Made by a program: the position numbers and the translations under genes. Below, in pieces: positions 11,020 through 20,141 of a DNA stretch of 64,000 nucleotides (its first letter is position 1; each line of letters begins with the position of its first letter). Source of the DNA: Nilaparvata lugens (lineage: Eukaryota; Arthropoda; Insecta; Hemiptera; Delphacidae). The notes beneath the pieces were generated by a model, which saw only the letters and a program-made list of their open reading frames with translations, searched no databases and was not told where the DNA came from. The stretch lies in NCBI RefSeq assembly GCF_014356525.2, contig NC_052514.1, positions 3,772,190 to 3,836,189 of the forward strand, given 5' to 3'.

Positions 11020-11490
11020 AAATTTCTCAAGGATGGGGTGGACCCCCTGTTAATTTCTCAGGGAGGAGACTCATGCCAGTTAATAGAGCTGATATATAAC
11101 TATACAGGATATGAATTTGAAAAAATCGGTCAAGTCATTTTTGAGAAAATCGTGATAGAAATTTAACAAAATTCATTCTTCTCAGGAATATTACGGAGCT
11201 CCTGCTATTTTCCCAGAAATGAGACTCATGTCAGTTGATAGGGCTTATAAATAGCTATCTAGGGTATAAATTTGAAGAAAATCGTTAGAGCCGTTTTTGA
11301 GAAAACCGTGAAAAACATGTTTTTTTAGCCATTATCCGCCATTCTGAATTGAATTTTATTGAATTTCTTATTGTCGATCCTCATGGTATAAGGACCTTAA
11401 GTTTAAAATTTCAAGTCAATCGGTTAATTAGGAATGGAGTTATCGTGTTCACAGACACACACACACACACCCACACACACACACAGACCA
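11020..11490 (-). mobile_element. Diverged relative of the H family
   Basis: Contains GGAGCTCCTG, ATCGTTAGAGCCGTTTTTGA, AAGGACCTTAAG and a (CA)n tract in the same order as reverse-strand H copies, but heavily diverged. Probably an older subfamily. Confidence 0.55.
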
Positions 11491-11538
11491 ACACCCAAAC
11501 AGAAACAGCCCGACAGAAACTAAAGTATTTAAATTTTA

Positions 11539-12172
11539 GAATAATGGGCCATGCATGATTTACAATATTAGCTTCTGTACTTAATTTGAACAATTTCTAT
11601 TAATTTGTTCTCGATAAATCTGAGAAAAAGCAAAAACCGCTAATTTTAAGCGTATCTTTGGCGTTATTTCAAATTACTTCTAACACAACATTACTACGTA
11701 CCCTAGCTGAGCTTCTGTACTAAATTTGAACATTTTCTCTTCATTTGTTCTCGATGAAGCTCAGAAAACGCTAAAAAAACGCTGGAAAAACGCAGATTTT
11801 GGGTGTATCTTTGGAAATTTTTCCAAATCCTTTCTTAGTGCGCCTCTAAAGGGCCAACTGAACATACCTACCAAATTTGAACGTTTTTGGTCCGGTAGAT
11901 CTTTAGTTCTGCGAGTGAGTGAGTCAGTGAGTGAGTGAGTGAGTGCATTTCGCTTTTATATATATATATAGATAGAAGATAGAGTAATGGGTCAAGCCAC
12001 AAGAGGAGTTTTCAGACGAGACGACAGGACAGGAAGCTCTCCGATTGGCTGATTCTCGAACCGAACGCCAACCCAATCGGAGAGACTTATCTGAAAACCG
12101 CTTCATGTGGCTTGGTCCATTACTCTATTACTCTATAATATTGTAAATCATGCATATGGCCCATTATTCTAT
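11539..12172. mobile_element. Inverted-repeat element with an inner palindrome
   Basis: The outer arms AATAATGGGCCATGCATGAT and its inverse (AATCATGCATATGGCCCATT) bound the segment. An inner palindrome at about 11985-12135 has arms GTCAAGCCACAAGAGGAGTT / CATGTGGCTTGGTCCATTAC and CTCCGATTGG / CCAATCGGAG. A GAGT-repeat run lies near 11914-11945. Confidence 0.65.
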
Positions 12173-12185
12173 ATTAAAGCCAGTT

Positions 12186-12330
12186 ACACACACATCGTCT
12201 TTTTGCCATCCTTATGAATTCTACTAGATTAAACGGAACTTGACAAACATAATCTGTTTTAATCTAATAGAAGGACGTCAAAAAATCGTACGTCCAAAAG
12301 TCGATGTGTGTATGTAACCAGCCTTACTTT
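12186..12330. mobile_element. Palindromic MITE of the C superfamily
   Basis: The arms GGTTACATACACACATCGAC-type sequence face each other around a TTCTACTAGATTAAACGGAA core that also forms the heart of C-family elements. Confidence 0.65.
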
Positions 12331-12525
12331 ACTTGATTTATGCTATAATGGAATAAGCTTAGAACTATAGAAGTTCTGCGTTCTGTTATTAAGTGTTTTA
12401 TGTTGTATACTTCTATAACACAACTTGTGTTTTGTTATGTATCATACTTCATGCTATATTATTGAATCTTGTTTAAAATTAATTAGGTTTTATCAAAATA
12501 TGCGATTCAGTTTTGTGTTTCTACT

Positions 12526-12702
12526 GTATAATAATCACTTCAAATATCCAATGAAAGCCATATAAAGCCGGCAACAGAGAGGTATGGTACCGGGTTCGAT
12601 TCCCGGTCTGGGCACAGTATTTGGGCAGTTACATTCTTCCTTCTGCGAGTCCTTAGTTCTATTTATTCAGCTTTCATCGGATATTTGAAATGCTTATTAT
12701 TC
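12526..12702. repeat. Inverted arms enclosing a tRNA-like T-arm
   Basis: TAATCACTTCAAATATCC and its inverse (GGATATTTGAAATGCTTATT) flank a segment holding CCGGGTTCGATTCCCGG, a perfect tRNA T-arm (5-bp stem, TTCGATT loop) and consensus pol III B box. No A box, D arm or anticodon arm is recognisable upstream, so this is not an intact tRNA. It may be a SINE head or a tRNA 3' fragment caught in a foldback. Confidence 0.55.
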
Positions 12703-12739
12703 AGTAATAATTCTCCACCAGTTGGCTAACTGCAATTTC

Positions 12740-12975
12740 TATACTCTGTCCAAATTCGCATGAGCTCAGAAGGATTAGGCCGACCCTCCTACTACTCACA
12801 CACACACAAGCGAAGTCTCCTTTTGTGTGTGTGAGAGTAAAGGGACAGTCTGCCTACCTGTATACTACGTAGTATAAATAGTATATCAATGGCGCAAGTA
12901 GGCCGGGCGTGGGGGAGCGAGGGTCGGCTTAACCTTTAAGGGCTCATGGCAGTTTGGACAGACTATGATAAATCT
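12740..12975. mobile_element. Imperfect palindrome, MITE-like
   Basis: CTGTCCAAATTCGCATGAGC at the left faces GCTCATGGCAGTTTGGACAG at the right, with an inner GGCCGACCCTC / GAGGGTCGGC pair and a CACACACA / TGTGTGTG pair. No coding. Confidence 0.65.
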
Positions 12976-13039
12976 TCCATTTTTGTGTTTCTAGTTTAAC
13001 GTGTGATCTGTTCTTCTTCTCATTATTGTGTTTCAGATA

Positions 13040-13395
13040 CATTTTGTTTCAGAGTTTCAGATTGATTTTGTTGAGTTGTCTCGTACCTATGTGTTGATTT
13101 ACTCTATACGGGCTGTTTTTTCTTCAATTCAAAGGCTCACCAATTTTCTTTCATAAATTTGATTTTGTTGAGTTGTCTTGTAGTCTATTGTATTGAGTTG
13201 ATTCTATTCCATACGTTCTGAATTTGTTTCAATGTTCTTACAAATTCGATTGCTCACCAATTTTCTTTCATAAATTTGATTTTGTTGAGTTGTCTTGTAG
13301 TCTATTGTATTGAGTTGATTCTACTCCATACGTTCTGAATTTGTTTCAATGTTCTTACAAATTCGATGGCTCACCAATTTTCTTGTTGAGTTTGT
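13040..13395. repeat. 117-bp tandem repeat spanning the exon 6 donor of DNAJC28
   Basis: Three units. The second and third are almost identical, each running from GATTTTGTTGAGTTGTCTTG to GCTCACCAATTTTC; the first is more diverged. The unit nearest the gene includes the real splice donor and last codons of exon 6 (GTGAGC after base 13375). The same AAATTG|GTGAGC word recurs at 13258 and 13141, exactly 117 bases apart. Confidence 0.85.
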
Positions 13396-13576
13396 CGACA
13401 TGAATTTGTGTATTGTCCAAAATTCGGCTCCAACGTATTTGGTCGTCTCGATTCAGTGGTAACCTGCCCAGCCTACTCCTTTCTTCCAACAGTTTCTTTC
13501 TTATCTCATCTTCGCTTTCACGGATTTCTTTCTGTAGTTGAATCCACTCTGGTACGAAGCCGTTATCTATCAGCAC
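13375..13576 (-). CDS. DNAJC28: DNAJC28-like protein, exon 6, residues 267-333
   Basis: The acceptor ATAATTGCAG precedes base 13576 and the exon starts in phase 0 with VLIDNGFVPEWIQLQKEIRE. It matches the family's ILIDNGYQPEWILKQKEI block. A charged helical stretch follows (SEDEIRKKLLEERSRLGRLP), then RWSRILDNTQIHVDKLNKKI. The donor is ATTG|GTGAGC, leaving one base of a glycine codon finished in exon 7. If the donor were ignored the frame would stop after EPSNL; the intron reading is preferred because the conserved continuation is found in phase at 10490. The exon lies beside a foldback element (13622-14331) and its donor sits in a tandem repeat. Confidence 0.93.
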
Positions 13577-13621
13577 CTGCAATTATATTGAATGACTCAT
13601 TCATTCATACAAATTCATTCA

Positions 13622-14331
13622 GACACAGAATAACGCGAACTTTTAAAAACGCCATAAAACATTAGTGGGAAGGGCAAAAATGATTTTATTCAAACTAATG
13701 TGAAGTTCAAGACTTGCCATTTGAGAATTATCAATAACATCTATCAGTTTTTGACAATTACTTCTTCAAGATGGCTTCCTCCTGCACATATACACTCTTG
13801 AAAACTGTGTTTACGATTCCTCATTGATCGCTGCAACATCTGCGTTTCCTGGTCCCATGATCTGTCCAACTGTGATTTTCTGTTTGTGGATGGATCTATC
13901 TCAAGTTAAACGTTTTCACAATGTGACCATTAACTGTGGTTGAATCATAACAGACAATTCAAAATGAAATTAACAATATATTTGGACAATTTATTTTATG
14001 AAATTGTGATGAGAAGAAGATTTGGACTGTAGTCTGTTTCTTTGTCCTTAAGCTGATTGTGAATGATAAATAAATAAATAAATATCCCATATGAAATGTT
14101 GCAGCAATCGTTCAGGAATCTCAACACAGATTTCAAGAGGATTTCAACACAGATTGTATTCGTGCAGGAGGAAGCCATCTTGAAGAAGAAATTGTCAAAA
14201 AGTGATAGATGTTATTAATAATTCTCAAATGGCAAGTCTTGAACTTTACATTAGTTTCAATAAAATCATTTTTGCCCTTCCCACTAATGTTTTATGGCGT
14301 TTTTAAAAGTTCCCGTTATTCTGTGTCATCC
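13622..14331. mobile_element. Foldback element with ~170-bp terminal inverted repeats
   Basis: Left arm 13622-13795 and right arm 14160-14331 are inverted copies, including GGGCAAAAATGATTTTATT and AAGATGGCTTCCTCCTGCAC. The ~360-base middle has no recognisable coding. It sits 45 bases upstream of the DNAJC28 exon 6 acceptor. Confidence 0.8.
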
Positions 14332-14340
14332 TGTACATCA

Positions 14341-14412
14341 TCAAAAATGATAGGGAGAGAGAAAATAAGGTAACCTTGTGCTATTCCTCTCCCAAATTCA
14401 GATAAGGTGTAT
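14341..14412 (-). mobile_element. W-family fragment
   Basis: Contains AAGGTAACCTTGTGCTATTC and CTCTCCCAAATTCAGATAA, matching the W copies at 16790-17058, 47318-47600 and 54117-54710. Confidence 0.6.
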
Positions 14413-14436
14413 TATATCCAATTATGTGAGAATTTG

Positions 14437-14587
14437 TGCCTGTTGCACAACAGCCGGTTAAATTTTAACCTTGATTAATTCCACAAGAACCAATCAGAGA
14501 AGCCGTATTTTCAAAAACGCCTTCTCTGATTGGTTCTCGTTTAATCACGATTAAAATTTAACCGGCTGTTGTGCAACCGGGCCTTTG
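14437..14587. mobile_element. P-family palindromic MITE, well preserved
   Basis: The arms GTTGCACAACAGCCGGTTAA / TTAACCGGCTGTTGTGCAAC and inner AACCAATCAGAGAA / TTCTCTGATTGGTT form an almost complete palindrome. Confidence 0.85.
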
Positions 14588-15009
14588 TCTTAGGGAGAGA
14601 CAAATAATCAACATCTAATACCTTCTGCTTCATCCACACTTGTGTGATCGATGGCGTCACAAAATTCAATTTAATTTGCACGTAATTACAAACACACACA
14701 ACTATCAAGATGGCAGATCCAAACTGTGACCACTTTTAATAATAATTCAAATCATCACTCATAAATTCATTCACATTATAATATGCCTTGTGATAAAGCA
14801 GCTTCCTGACGGTTCTCTTGAAGGCGTTCTCATCTAACTGTTAACACCAGGAGGCAGCTCAGGATTTCTGGGCAGAAATCCTATAACTGGCCTGTGATCA
14901 GTGAAGGCGATTCCTGGGGTCATCCAACAGATTGCGAATCAAATCTATTTTCGATCCATTTCAGAGGAAATGCATACCTATATCATATAATTCAACGAAA
15001 TTTAGTATG

Positions 15010-15292
15010 ATATTACCATAGAGAAACAATAGCGTAAGTAGATATCCCATGGTATAGGGCGTTTATGTCGTAACTTTCACTGTTATCTCAAGCCGATTAC
15101 TGTCGATTTTTACTGTTTTGACCGGGTAAGAGTGTATGAACGGCACAATATGAGAGACTACCAGCGTCATAAAGCTTCACAGGAAAGAACTACGTGGACT
15201 ATCAGCTTGAGATAACAGTAAAAGTTGCGACATAAACGCCCCATACCATGGGATATCTACTTATGCTATTGTTTCACTATGATATTACTACT
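15010..15292. mobile_element. Foldback MITE, about 280 bp
   Basis: GAAACAATAGCGTAAGTAGA at the left faces its inverse at the right; the palindromic CCCATGGTATAGGGCGTTTA segment and TGTCGTAACTTT / AAAAGTTGCGACA continue the arms. Confidence 0.8.
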
Positions 15293-15317
15293 ATTGTATT
15301 TTTATAACTTCAAAGTG

Positions 15318-15537
15318 AAAAACCACTCACATTCTTTTGTGTGGCGACGACCGTTTCGTGCTGGTGTTGCACATTTTCAAGCTAAACAAAAACTATTAGT
15401 TAATCTACTAATTAGAAAGTTAAATTAGTTAATCTACTAATTAGAAATAGTTTATGTTTCTGTTTGACTTGAGAATGAGCAACACCGGCACGAAACGGTT
15501 GTCGCCACACCAAAGAATTTGAGTGTTTAGTGAAAAC
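15318..15537. mobile_element. Palindromic MITE
   Basis: Arms with TGTGTGGCGACGACCGTTTC and GAAACGGTTGTCGCCACACC. The centre carries a 27-base direct duplication of TTAGTTAATCTACTAATTAG. Confidence 0.75.
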
Positions 15538-15669
15538 AAGATGGATAACCAGCAACGTATCATATTACAATATTGAAGATAGGCTACTAGAAAATAACAC
15601 AACTTAATAGAAGAAAATTAGACATTACCAACAAGACAGTGTCTGAGCTTGGACATTAGTTTCAGACTA

Positions 15670-15825
15670 TGCCTCAGCTCCACAAAAGCCTGTTAAATTT
15701 TAACCGTGATTAAATGTCAAGAAAACCAATCAGATGAGCCTCAATTAAAAAAAACCTCTGATTGGTTCTCGTGACATTTAATGTTGATTAAAGTTCAACA
15801 GGATTTTGTACAACCGGGTCTATGG
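15670..15825. mobile_element. P-family palindromic MITE
   Basis: CACAAAAGCCTGTTAAATTT at the left faces AAAGTTCAACAGGATTTTGT at the right around AACCAATCAGATGAG / CTCTGATTGGTT. It lies just downstream of DNAJC28 exon 5 on the minus strand. Confidence 0.75.
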
Positions 15826-15870
15826 TTACTATCAATAATTGTGTAGAAAAATGACAAATTATGACTGTAC

Positions 15871-16021
15871 CTGATTTAGTTTGTGTGTAACAAGGTCGAC
15901 ATAGGGATTGTGGTGGTCAAACTGTCTCCCTAGTGGTTTTCCCTGGCCAGGAAGGTTGTCGAATTCTCCCTTGTTCATCGACTCTTGTATCAAATCCTCA
16001 ACTAGACGTTCAAGCCCATAC
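15871..16021 (-). CDS. DNAJC28: DNAJC28-like protein, exon 5, residues 216-266 (DUF1992 core)
   Basis: The acceptor ATATATTTTTAG precedes base 16021. Its first G completes an arginine codon begun in exon 4, and the frame then reads [18 protein letters not shown]. The signature [12 protein letters not shown] lies at residues 235-246; this glycine-rich core of the DUF1992 region (family form GDFDNLxGKGKPL) is strongly diagnostic. The exon ends [12 protein letters not shown], paralleling the family's DPMTHNLNR, at donor CAG|GTACAG in phase 0. The biochemical role of DUF1992 proteins is poorly known. The vertebrate member has been linked to Golgi and mitochondrial contexts, and nothing in this exon settles location. 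Confidence 0.95.
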
Positions 16022-16467
16022 CTAAAAATATATGGAGGTCAATTAGAATTGAGTTTTTGGAATTATTAGTACGTGTTGGGTCAATAGTTTGTTAATTCAT
16101 CCCAAGGTTGTGATCTATTAATGCTAGTATGTTTCCAAGAGTAGAGTGGAATCCTAATTCAATTGAACTTATCCAATAATTCCAATTATGATTTCAATAT
16201 GATATCATCAATCAATGAATGATAATCAAATATGACCTGATGTAATAATTCCTTCTTACATACTACACTTACAGTACATACTTTACTCATTACATGATAA
16301 TTTTATCTTTGTAACACAATTCTTCAGCTCTAGTTTTCATAAATCTCAGACTTTTTATGGAAGAACTCGTATAAACAGGCAGTGTGCATTTGAGAGATCA
16401 GTCATAATTATTGCCAGTGCCATCTTAATTCTAATATCAACAGAACATTATATACAAAAAAATATTA

Positions 16468-16780
16468 AGACCGAAACCGGTCTTTTTAAGTATCAATAAA
16501 TCTGTGGTTTTTGACAATTTCTTTTTGTGTAGTTGAGAAGTTGATATTGTGGTAATTATTCATATTGAATGAAAAAGACTAAGAATTGTCAAAAACCACA
16601 AATTTATTGATACTTAGAAAGACCGGTTTCGGTTATTACACCATTGTCAATCTCTGATAAACTAAAACAGTTTTAGATTATCAGAGATTGACAATGGTGT
16701 AATAACCGAAACCGGTCTTTTTAAGTATCAATAAATCTGTGGTTTTTGACAATTTCTTAGTCTTTTTCATTCAATATTAA
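16468..16780. mobile_element. R-family palindromic MITE, complete or composite
   Basis: Alternating inverted blocks of ACCGAAACCGGTCTTT and AAAGACCGGTTTCGGTTATT, with ATTGTCAATCTCTGATAA / TTATCAGAGATTGACAAT at the centre and ATTGAATGAAAAAGACTAAG at the edges. One extra arm at the left suggests two overlapping insertions. Confidence 0.75.
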
Positions 16781-16789
16781 GTTCGTTTT

Positions 16790-17058
16790 TTGGTCCTGCA
16801 AAATATTTCTTTAATATGTGAATATTTCCTATGTTAGTGATAATAATGTGAAATATTTCTTCTATGTTTGGTTTTGAACCATATAAGATTTAAAAATCTA
16901 CTTTGTGAAAATAAGTGAAAGTCTTGACCTATTTCGGACTACGTGTAACCTTATCTAAATTTGGGAGAGGAATAGCACAAGGTTACCTTATTTTTTTCTC
17001 TCCCTATCAATTTGATGATGTACTTATTGTATCAATCAATAAAGAATAAAGAATCAAT
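16790..17058 (+). mobile_element. W-family retroposon 3' end
   Basis: The segment ends in GTATCAATCAATAAAGAATAAAGAATCAATCA, an A-rich simple-repeat tail, preceded by CACAAGGTTACCTTATTTTT. Reverse-strand copies lie at 47318-47600 and 54117-54710. No coding seen. Confidence 0.65.
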
Positions 17059-17261
17059 CATTATATCTAACTGAAAACTAGACTGATATCCTGCCAAATA
17101 CTTATTCTAATTGTACTCTGATAATTTATTATAGAATTTATGGGAAAGTGATGAAAAATTGTAAGAATTGAAACCATAACATACCATATTCAAAAACTAC
17201 TAAAGTAACGTATTAACTTCGGAAAATTATGAGTTTTATACATACTAATATAACATGCTAT

Positions 17262-17492
17262 AGTGAGGTCCACGTTATAATGACAGTATTTGATCAACTT
17301 TGATTTTGCTATCCTTGTCTATCATTCGACAAAGCCGGTGGTACTATCCTTTTGTAGGTCCACAACGATGCCAATTATGTTTTTGACAGTGTAGAAATAT
17401 AATTAATTAATGCAGAGAATCGGCATCGCTATTCTTCTATCTTCATCCACTGTCATTATAACGTGGACCTCACTATAGTACGATAACAGCTT
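17262..17492. mobile_element. MITE with perfect ~30-bp terminal inverted repeats
   Basis: The left end CTATAGTGAGGTCCACGTTA is perfectly inverted at the right end (TAACGTGGACCTCACTATAG), extending through TAATGACAGT. An internal TGTCTATCATTCGACAAAGC word recurs in a half copy at 31005-31130. Perfect ends suggest recent activity. Confidence 0.85.
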
Positions 17493-17831
17493 CGCTTTAA
17501 TCCTATTAACAAATATTATATTATAGAAAGTATTCACCAGGTTCAACAACTACGGAATAAATTAATGATAATACCATTCAGTTTTTACCGTGGAGTTACA
17601 GTTGCATGCTTGAAAAATTTCTTGAACTCGTGATAGAAACTGTAAAACATTTAAATATTCCCATCAGTTATCAACATAATAACTTAACTTTTGATAATAT
17701 TGTTTTTGAGTTTGAAAATATGCAACAGTCCGGTTCCTGAGTCTTAAAATTCCTTTATCAAACACTACTAATTGTATGAATTTGTCTTGATAATTATGTC
17801 TGACTGATAAATTCTGTTTTATGATTTTCAG

Positions 17832-17921
17832 GAAATCTACAATATTCATGATGAGAACTGTCAGACTTCAGCATTGATTTGGAACGTCATCAGTGAGGAC
17901 AAGTATCGAACGATTCATAAC
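17832..17921 (+). CDS. Plus-strand internal exon of an unrecognised gene
   Basis: A strong acceptor (CTGTTTTATGATTTTCAG) and a consensus donor (AAC|GTGAGT) bound exactly 90 bases that are open in phase 0. The peptide starts EIYNIHDENCQTSALIWNVI and ends SEDKYRTIHN, an ordinary globular composition with no repeat character. It lies antisense inside intron 4 of the DNAJC28-like gene. No partner exon with a matching theme was recognised on the plus strand, so it may belong to a gene with long introns extending outside, or be a relic. Product unknown. Confidence 0.55.
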
Positions 17922-17969
17922 GTGAGTAATTTTAAATGAAGACAAAATCAGTTTGAAAAAAAATCTCTA

Positions 17970-18395
17970 AGGACCGGTTGCACTACAGCCGGTTAAATTT
18001 CAACCGTGATTAATTCCACGAGAACCAATCAGAGAAGGCGTTTTTAAAGAGATGGCTTCTCTGATTGGTTCTCGTGGAATTAATCACGGTTAAAATTTAC
18101 TCTGCGTTTTTAAAGAGACGGCTTCTCTGATTGGTTCTCATGGAATTAATCGCGGTTAAAATTTAACCGGTATAAAATTTAACTTAAATTTAACCGGTTA
18201 AAATTTAACAGGTTCTCATGGAATTATTCACGGTTAAAATTTAACTCTGTGTTTTTAAAGAGACGGCTTCTCTGATTGGTTCTCATGGAATTATTCACGG
18301 TTAAAATTTAACTCTGTGTTTTAAAGAGACGGCTTCTCTGATTGGTTCTCATGGAATTAATCGCGGTTAAAATTTAACCGGCTGTTGTGCAACCA
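17970..18395. mobile_element. P-family MITE with internal tandem expansion
   Basis: It starts with the standard P arm (CCGGTTGCACTACAGCCGGT). The right half, CTTCTCTGATTGGTTCTCAT plus GGAATTAATCGCGGTTAAAA, is then repeated about four times before the closing arm CCGGCTGTTGTGCAACC. The ~65-base units differ slightly from each other. Confidence 0.8.
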
Positions 18396-18532
18396 GCATC
18401 AAGTTTCTTAAAATGTTAAATATTCTGCAGTTTGTAGTTCATTGTCAATAATGTTCTTACTTATAAAATCGGACAACTAGAATAAACTCTGTGTAATGTA
18501 GGTACTGTATATAGGTGTAGGTACTGTTAGTG

Positions 18533-18690
18533 CCGGTTACACAAAAGCTGGTTAAATTTTAACTGTGATTAATTCCACAAGAACCAATAATCACAGAAGC
18601 CGTCTATTCAAAAAAAACCTTCTCTTATCGGTTCTAGTGGAATTAATTACTGTTAAAATTTAACCGGCTTTTGTGCAACTGGGCCTTAGT
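18533..18690. mobile_element. P-family palindromic MITE
   Basis: Arms GGTTACACAAAAGCTGGTTA and AACCGGCTTTTGTGCAACTG, inner AAGAACCAATAATCACAGAA facing CTTCTCTTATCGGTTC. Standard layout, moderately diverged. Confidence 0.75.
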
Positions 18691-18709
18691 GTACAATGAT
18701 ATTGACAGG

Positions 18710-18860
18710 CTAGGGGACCGCTTAATAATAATAATAATATCATGTGACCTGGCTGGCTTAGGTTTGGTGTCAGAGTTTTCAGGTCGCAACTGATCGATTT
18801 CAGGGCCTCTGACATGACCTAACGACTGCTTTTCAGGCAGTCGGGACCGCTTAATCATTT
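18710..18860 (-). mobile_element. X-family repeat with (AAT)n edge
   Basis: Contains TGACCTGGCTGGCTTAGG and TCAGAGTTTTCAGGTCGCAA next to a short (AAT)n run. The inverse arrangement is at 42575-42690 with a longer (ATT)n run. The family is probably a retroposon end with a triplet tail. Confidence 0.55.
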
Positions 18861-19084
18861 GATTGGACTTGAAATCCCTAGACATTGAAGCAGCCTGACA
18901 CAGAGAAAACGGATACAGATGGTTTATTCCATGCCTGAAGTTATAAGTAGGTACGATTGTACAGAGTGGTGCAGTGTGCAGAGGAAACGCATGTTTTTCG
19001 AACCGCTAGTATTCGGTGACGGGAGGGGGTATTGCCCTGGAACGAATGTTGGCATACGGCCCAAACTATGCCATTTCAGTCACT

Positions 19085-19304
19085 ATGGAGCGTTGGAACG
19101 TTCAACATTGTGTGTTCGTTGTCGAGCAGTTTAAGAAACAATGAATCTGTAGTCGCAGTGCAACGTCAATATTTTAGAGTTGGACGTCGATGTGTAATGC
19201 CTGATCGAAATACTGTACTCCAATGGGTTGAAGCGTTTAGAAGTACTGGTTCTGTGATGAAAAAGAAACCACCTGGTCTTCCACGTTCAGTTCGTAGTCC
19301 GTAA
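19085..19304 (+). pseudogene. Broken mariner-like transposase N-terminal (HTH) region
   Basis: Two adjacent frames read MERWNVQHCVFVVEQFKKQ, then (shifted) ESVVAVQRQYFRVGRR, PDRNTVLQWVEAFRSTGSVM and KKKPPGLPRSVRSP. This matches the layout of the N-terminal helix-turn-helix region of an insect mariner-like transposase family (DUF4817-type): SxVxVQRxFR, PxRxTIxxWxxxFxxTGSV, then KxPGRPRxVRxP. A frameshift and stop separate the parts, and there is no DD[D/E] catalytic region, so this copy cannot encode a transposase. An inverted, shorter relic lies at 19940-20060 on the minus strand. Confidence 0.75.
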
Positions 19305-19336
19305 AATGTGTGGATCGAGTCAGAATATTCTCGGGA

Positions 19337-19933
19337 ATAGTATATTTCACACCTAGGGCCGAAAATGAGACTTTTGCGGCTCAAAATCGTTTTTCAAGTC
19401 CGAGGCCGTAGGCCGAGGACTAGAAAACATTGAGAGCCGGAAAAACATTTTTGCCCGTGGTGCGAACGCTATTTTTCGCCACGCAGAAAAATAAACAATA
19501 TATATATGAGAATAATTGTTTATTAAGCACTTCCGAAAGCAAAAGTGGAAGGTGATAGCTCTAGCAAATCTGAGGTAATCTGAATATCAGGAAATTGTCC
19601 AAGTATTTTCATTTTTTATTCTGATTTGTCTAAATAACCTAAAAGATTATGTTCAATTATGTGGGAGGTTGAGTTTATACTTTTTTATTCTTTCAAATGA
19701 CAATAAGATGATATTATTATAAATGTTTTTATTATTGAATAATAAACTCAAATAATGAAAAGTTTTTTGATCAGCTGTTTTAGAACACCTGAAATTTAGC
19801 GGCCGGAAAGGGTACTCTTTCCGGCCTTAGCAGGAAAGAAACCTGTTCTGACGTCAGACGAGAGTCGTCTGCAAACAATGTCTTTCAGATCTACGTAGGG
19901 ACTGGAAAACAGCTGCTTTCTGTGCAGTGTGGC
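19337..19933. mobile_element. T-family element, copy 1 (nested in V)
   Basis: It starts AATAGTATATTTCACACCTA, contains CAAGTCCGAGGCCGTAGGCC and ACTCTTTCCGGCC, and ends GTGCAGTGTGGCGAAAA. It shares the full order with 46621-47258, where no transposase arms are present, which identifies it as an independent insertion. Confidence 0.75.
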
Positions 19934-20141
19934 GAAAAAGACGTTGCACTGTGACTACCGATTCATTGCTTCTAAAACTGCTCGACAGCGAACACACGAT
20001 GTTGTACTTTCCAACGCTCCATAGAGACTGAAATGGCATAGTTTGGGCCGTCTGCCAACGTTCGTTCAAGGACAATACCCCCTTCATCGCCGAGTAGTAG
20101 CGGTTCGGAAAACATGCGTTTCCTCTGCATCACTCTTTATT

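Larger units (their letters stand above)
18960..20139. mobile_element. V element: mariner-like foldback with T element inside
   Basis: Terminal arms about 200 bases long: 18960-19167 (starting TACAGAGTGGTGCAGTGTGC) and 19940-20139 (inverse). Both arms encode the degraded start of the same transposase. The interior at 19337-19933 is a separate T-family element that recurs at 46621-47258. A B-family element begins immediately after the right end. Confidence 0.8.

Noticed and set aside
12570..12616. A functional tRNA gene
   Set aside because: Only the T-arm/B-box is present; no D arm, anticodon arm or matching acceptor stem can be built.
13355..13374. Stop codon after EPSNL as the end of DNAJC28
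   Set aside because: A good donor precedes it, and the conserved family continuation KYNLVVPMLQ is found in phase at 10490, so these codons are intronic.
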